Notes under the pieces: generated by a model
Database searches by the model: none
What the model was told of the DNA's origin: nothing
The model's input: only the letters and a program-made list of their open reading frames with translations
DNA from: Candidatus Hydrogenedentota bacterium
Lineage (GTDB): Bacteria > Hydrogenedentota > Hydrogenedentia > Hydrogenedentales > SLHB01
Direction of reading: 5' to 3'
DNA length: 8,261 bases
NCBI GenBank assembly: GCA_003552765.1
Contig: PUOI01000621.1
Span: 1-8,261, forward strand
Made by a program: the position numbers and the translations under genes
Shown: positions 7,359-8,261 of the stretch, one piece after another
Numbering within the stretch: position 1 is the stretch's first letter
Layout of the letters: every line of letters starts with the position of its first letter

Positions 7359-7430
7359 GCGCTCTCGTTGCGCCGTGGCGTGAGATGAAGCCATGCCTCA
7401 CGCCAAGCCGCGAAGGCGCAAAGAACGCGC
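7359..7430. repeat. Inverted pair of a short 'CTCACGCCA...GGCGCAAAGA' repeat
   Basis: The right copy (plus strand, 7397-7430) reads CTCACGCCA, then AGCCGCGA, then AGGCGCAAAGAACGCGC. The left copy (7359-7384), read on the minus strand, is CTCACGCCA then CGGCGCAACGAGAGCGC. The first 9 bases are identical and the rest matches with small changes and one gap of about 8 bases. The two copies face away from a 12-base loop (7385-7396) and form a perfect 9-base-pair stem with 7376-7384 and 7397-7405. Similar 'cacgc-aaaggcgcaaaga' units occur as interspersed repeats in many environmental bacterial genomes; that resemblance is from memory. Confidence 0.6.
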
Positions 7431-7546
7431 TTACATGCACGGGGCCGGCAAGGAACCGCCTCAACTTCGTTGGCACAGAGGGCGCCATATCAAACACGCC
7501 ACAAAAGGCCAGCTACACAACCTCGCTATCTCTATACGGCTAGGAA

Positions 7547-7981
7547 TTATGTCGCACTGTCACAATTGCAATGATATCCTATAAGTTTGCATCCAACCCA
7601 GATCATAATAACCCACCAGACCACTATCATACTCGACTCCATGGCGGCTCTTAAGAACTCCTCGCTCAGCATAAATTGCCGCATAGACACTGACTCAAAT
7701 GCAGAAGCCATAGGTATTTCCGTCACGATCTGTCTCAACAGAGCATCTTCATGATGCAGGTTGTCACCTAATAGCGCAAAAACCATTATCGCTATATAAA
7801 CCAATCTTTTTCGAAAAACATTCTCGTATACTGTGGCAAATAACAACACGGGAACACCCACAGCATACACGATGTTCCATATTCCTCTACCGTATAGATC
7901 AATCCAAAAATAGGACAACCGCAACACCGACAATGTAGCAAAGACGCCAATTAACGTGATGTGCGAGGTCTTTGTAGTCAT
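7547..7981 (-). CDS. Small four-helix membrane protein of unknown function
   Basis: A 144-residue protein with about four predicted membrane segments: residues 8-26, 33-50, 56-72 and 117-135. A polar loop (about 73-115, with LLGDNLHHEDALLRQ) lies between the third and fourth. The C-terminus is short and has two cysteines (HCNC). I recognise no family. The start is well supported: AAGGAG lies 8 bases before the ATG. The gene is clearly A+T-richer than the rest of the window and follows the truncated RHS end by 53 bases on the same strand. This matches the known layout of RHS loci, where an A+T-rich tip and small downstream genes, often immunity proteins, follow a G+C-rich core. An immunity-like role is therefore possible, but it is inferred from position only. 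Confidence 0.78.
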   Translation of the reverse strand: MTTKTSHITLIGVFATLSVLRLSYFWIDLYGRGIWNIVYAVGVPVLLFATVYENVFRKRLVYIAIMVFALLGDNLHHEDALLRQIVTEIPMASAFESVSMRQFMLSEEFLRAAMESSMIVVWWVIMIWVGCKLIGYHCNCDSAT

Positions 7982-7989
7982 GTTAAGCT

Positions 7990-7995
7990 CTCCTT
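7990..7995 (-). promoter_or_regulatory. Strong Shine-Dalgarno site of the membrane-protein gene
   Basis: AAGGAG on the minus strand, 8 bases before the ATG at 7981, fixes the start of the 144-residue protein. None of the glycosyltransferase genes in the window has a site of this quality. Confidence 0.75.
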
Positions 7996-8034
7996 GTTGA
8001 AGTTGTGATCTTCAGAGATGTCCTGTTAGGCACA

Positions 8035-8261
8035 TCAAGCCCCTCGTAAATCCATCGCGCCCTCTCTGCCAACGGAATGTTCACCGCCCGGCGTCCCCTC
8101 GAATGTGGCGCCGTAGAGCGTGTATTCGCGGTCCCACTGCTCGGTTCCGAACTGGTTGCGCACGGAGCGCGTCGAGCCCAGGTGGTCCTTGAGCAGGTAT
8201 TCCGGCGTCCCCGTGCCCGCGCTGGAGCCTGCGATTTGCGCCAGCACGCTACCGCCCAGCC
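8035..8261 (-). CDS. RHS-repeat protein, C-terminal fragment (5' part beyond window edge)
   Basis: The frame is open from the right edge to a TGA at 8035-8037, about 75 codons. It includes YLLKDHLGSTRSVRNQFG followed by YTLYGATFEGTPGGEH, which matches the RHS repeat-associated core (pattern DHLGSTR...G...Y.pYG). RHS proteins are large secreted or surface shells that often carry a toxin at the C-terminus. The core normally continues with a TGxE...GLYYxRARYYDPxxGRF segment. Here it ends after HSVGREGAMDLRGA, so the last part of the core and any toxin tip are missing. The other two minus-strand frames do not restore the missing motif downstream, so a simple frameshift does not explain it. It could be a truncated, possibly inactive RHS gene or a naturally short variant. 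The internal GTG at 8247 is not a credible start, because the frame continues upstream. Confidence 0.82.
   Translation of the reverse strand, partial: LGGSVLAQIAGSSAGTGTPEYLLKDHLGSTRSVRNQFGTEQWDREYTLYGATFEGTPGGEHSVGREGAMDLRGA

Larger units (their letters stand above)
7138..7546. other. Non-coding region between the membrane-protein gene and the glycosyltransferase operon
   Basis: About 400 bases with no gene I can support. From the operon outward it holds the leader with its 12-base direct repeat, the TTGACA/TATAGT promoter, an inverted pair of short repeats, and a stretch at about 7433-7546 in which I see nothing recognisable. No clear rho-independent terminator is visible for the membrane-protein gene. 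The short open frames that cross this region have no recognisable protein content. Confidence 0.6.

Noticed and set aside
7334..7375. 9-base direct repeat GTTGCGCCG at 7334-7342 and 7367-7375
   Set aside because: It is short and in very G+C-rich sequence, and one copy is part of the inverted repeat unit, so it does not stand as a separate element.
7264..7497. Minus-strand open frame of 77 codons upstream of the operon
   Set aside because: It begins with GTG, lacks a ribosome site, crosses the inverted repeat pair and ends inside the -35 box. Its composition is Arg/Pro-rich.
7393..7584. Short plus-strand open frame of 63 codons
   Set aside because: It starts inside the short repeat and runs into the 3' end of the membrane-protein gene, with no ribosome site and no protein-like pattern.
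1..8261. CRISPR array, tRNA, rRNA or insertion sequence
   Set aside because: I saw no regularly spaced repeats with spacers, no tRNA-like cloverleaf, no rRNA signature and no transposase-like protein.

Overview
The window is G+C-rich bacterial DNA. Every gene I can support lies on the minus strand, so the reading order runs from the right edge to the left. The host cannot be named from this sequence. A surface-polysaccharide-type glycosyltransferase cluster, an RHS-repeat protein and a short interspersed-looking repeat suggest an environmental bacterium with a large genome.

Right part (about 7547-8261): the C-terminal end of an RHS-repeat protein enters from the right edge and stops early, before the usual end of the RHS core and before any toxin tip. 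It is followed 53 bases later by a small, visibly more A+T-rich gene for a four-helix membrane protein with a strong ribosome binding site. A G+C-rich core followed by an A+T-rich small gene is typical of RHS loci.

Middle (about 7138-7546): a non-coding stretch of roughly 400 bases. It holds an inverted pair of a short 'CTCACGCCA...GGCGCAAAGA' repeat, a good sigma-70-type promoter (TTGACA, 18-base spacer, TATAGT) and a leader with a 12-base exact direct repeat.

Left part (1-7137): an apparent operon driven by that promoter and running off the left edge. The first gene encodes a 796-residue three-part protein. Its N-terminal domain looks like a radical SAM barrel that has lost its CX3CX2C motif, its middle region looks beta-rich, and its C-terminus is a family 2 glycosyltransferase. 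Three family 4 glycosyltransferases (GT4) follow. They are paralogues sharing a four-cysteine insertion (CX12CX10CX2C), and the first two align over 410 residues without a gap at about 57% identity by hand count. Two of the three are followed, with an identical 4-base ATGA overlap, by a small protein resembling only the N-terminal half of a heptosyltransferase-like (GT9) enzyme. The two small proteins are paralogues. The operon therefore appears to have grown by duplicating a GT4 plus half-GT9 module, with one partner lost. The likely overall job is assembly of a cell-surface glycan. No sugar or acceptor can be deduced.
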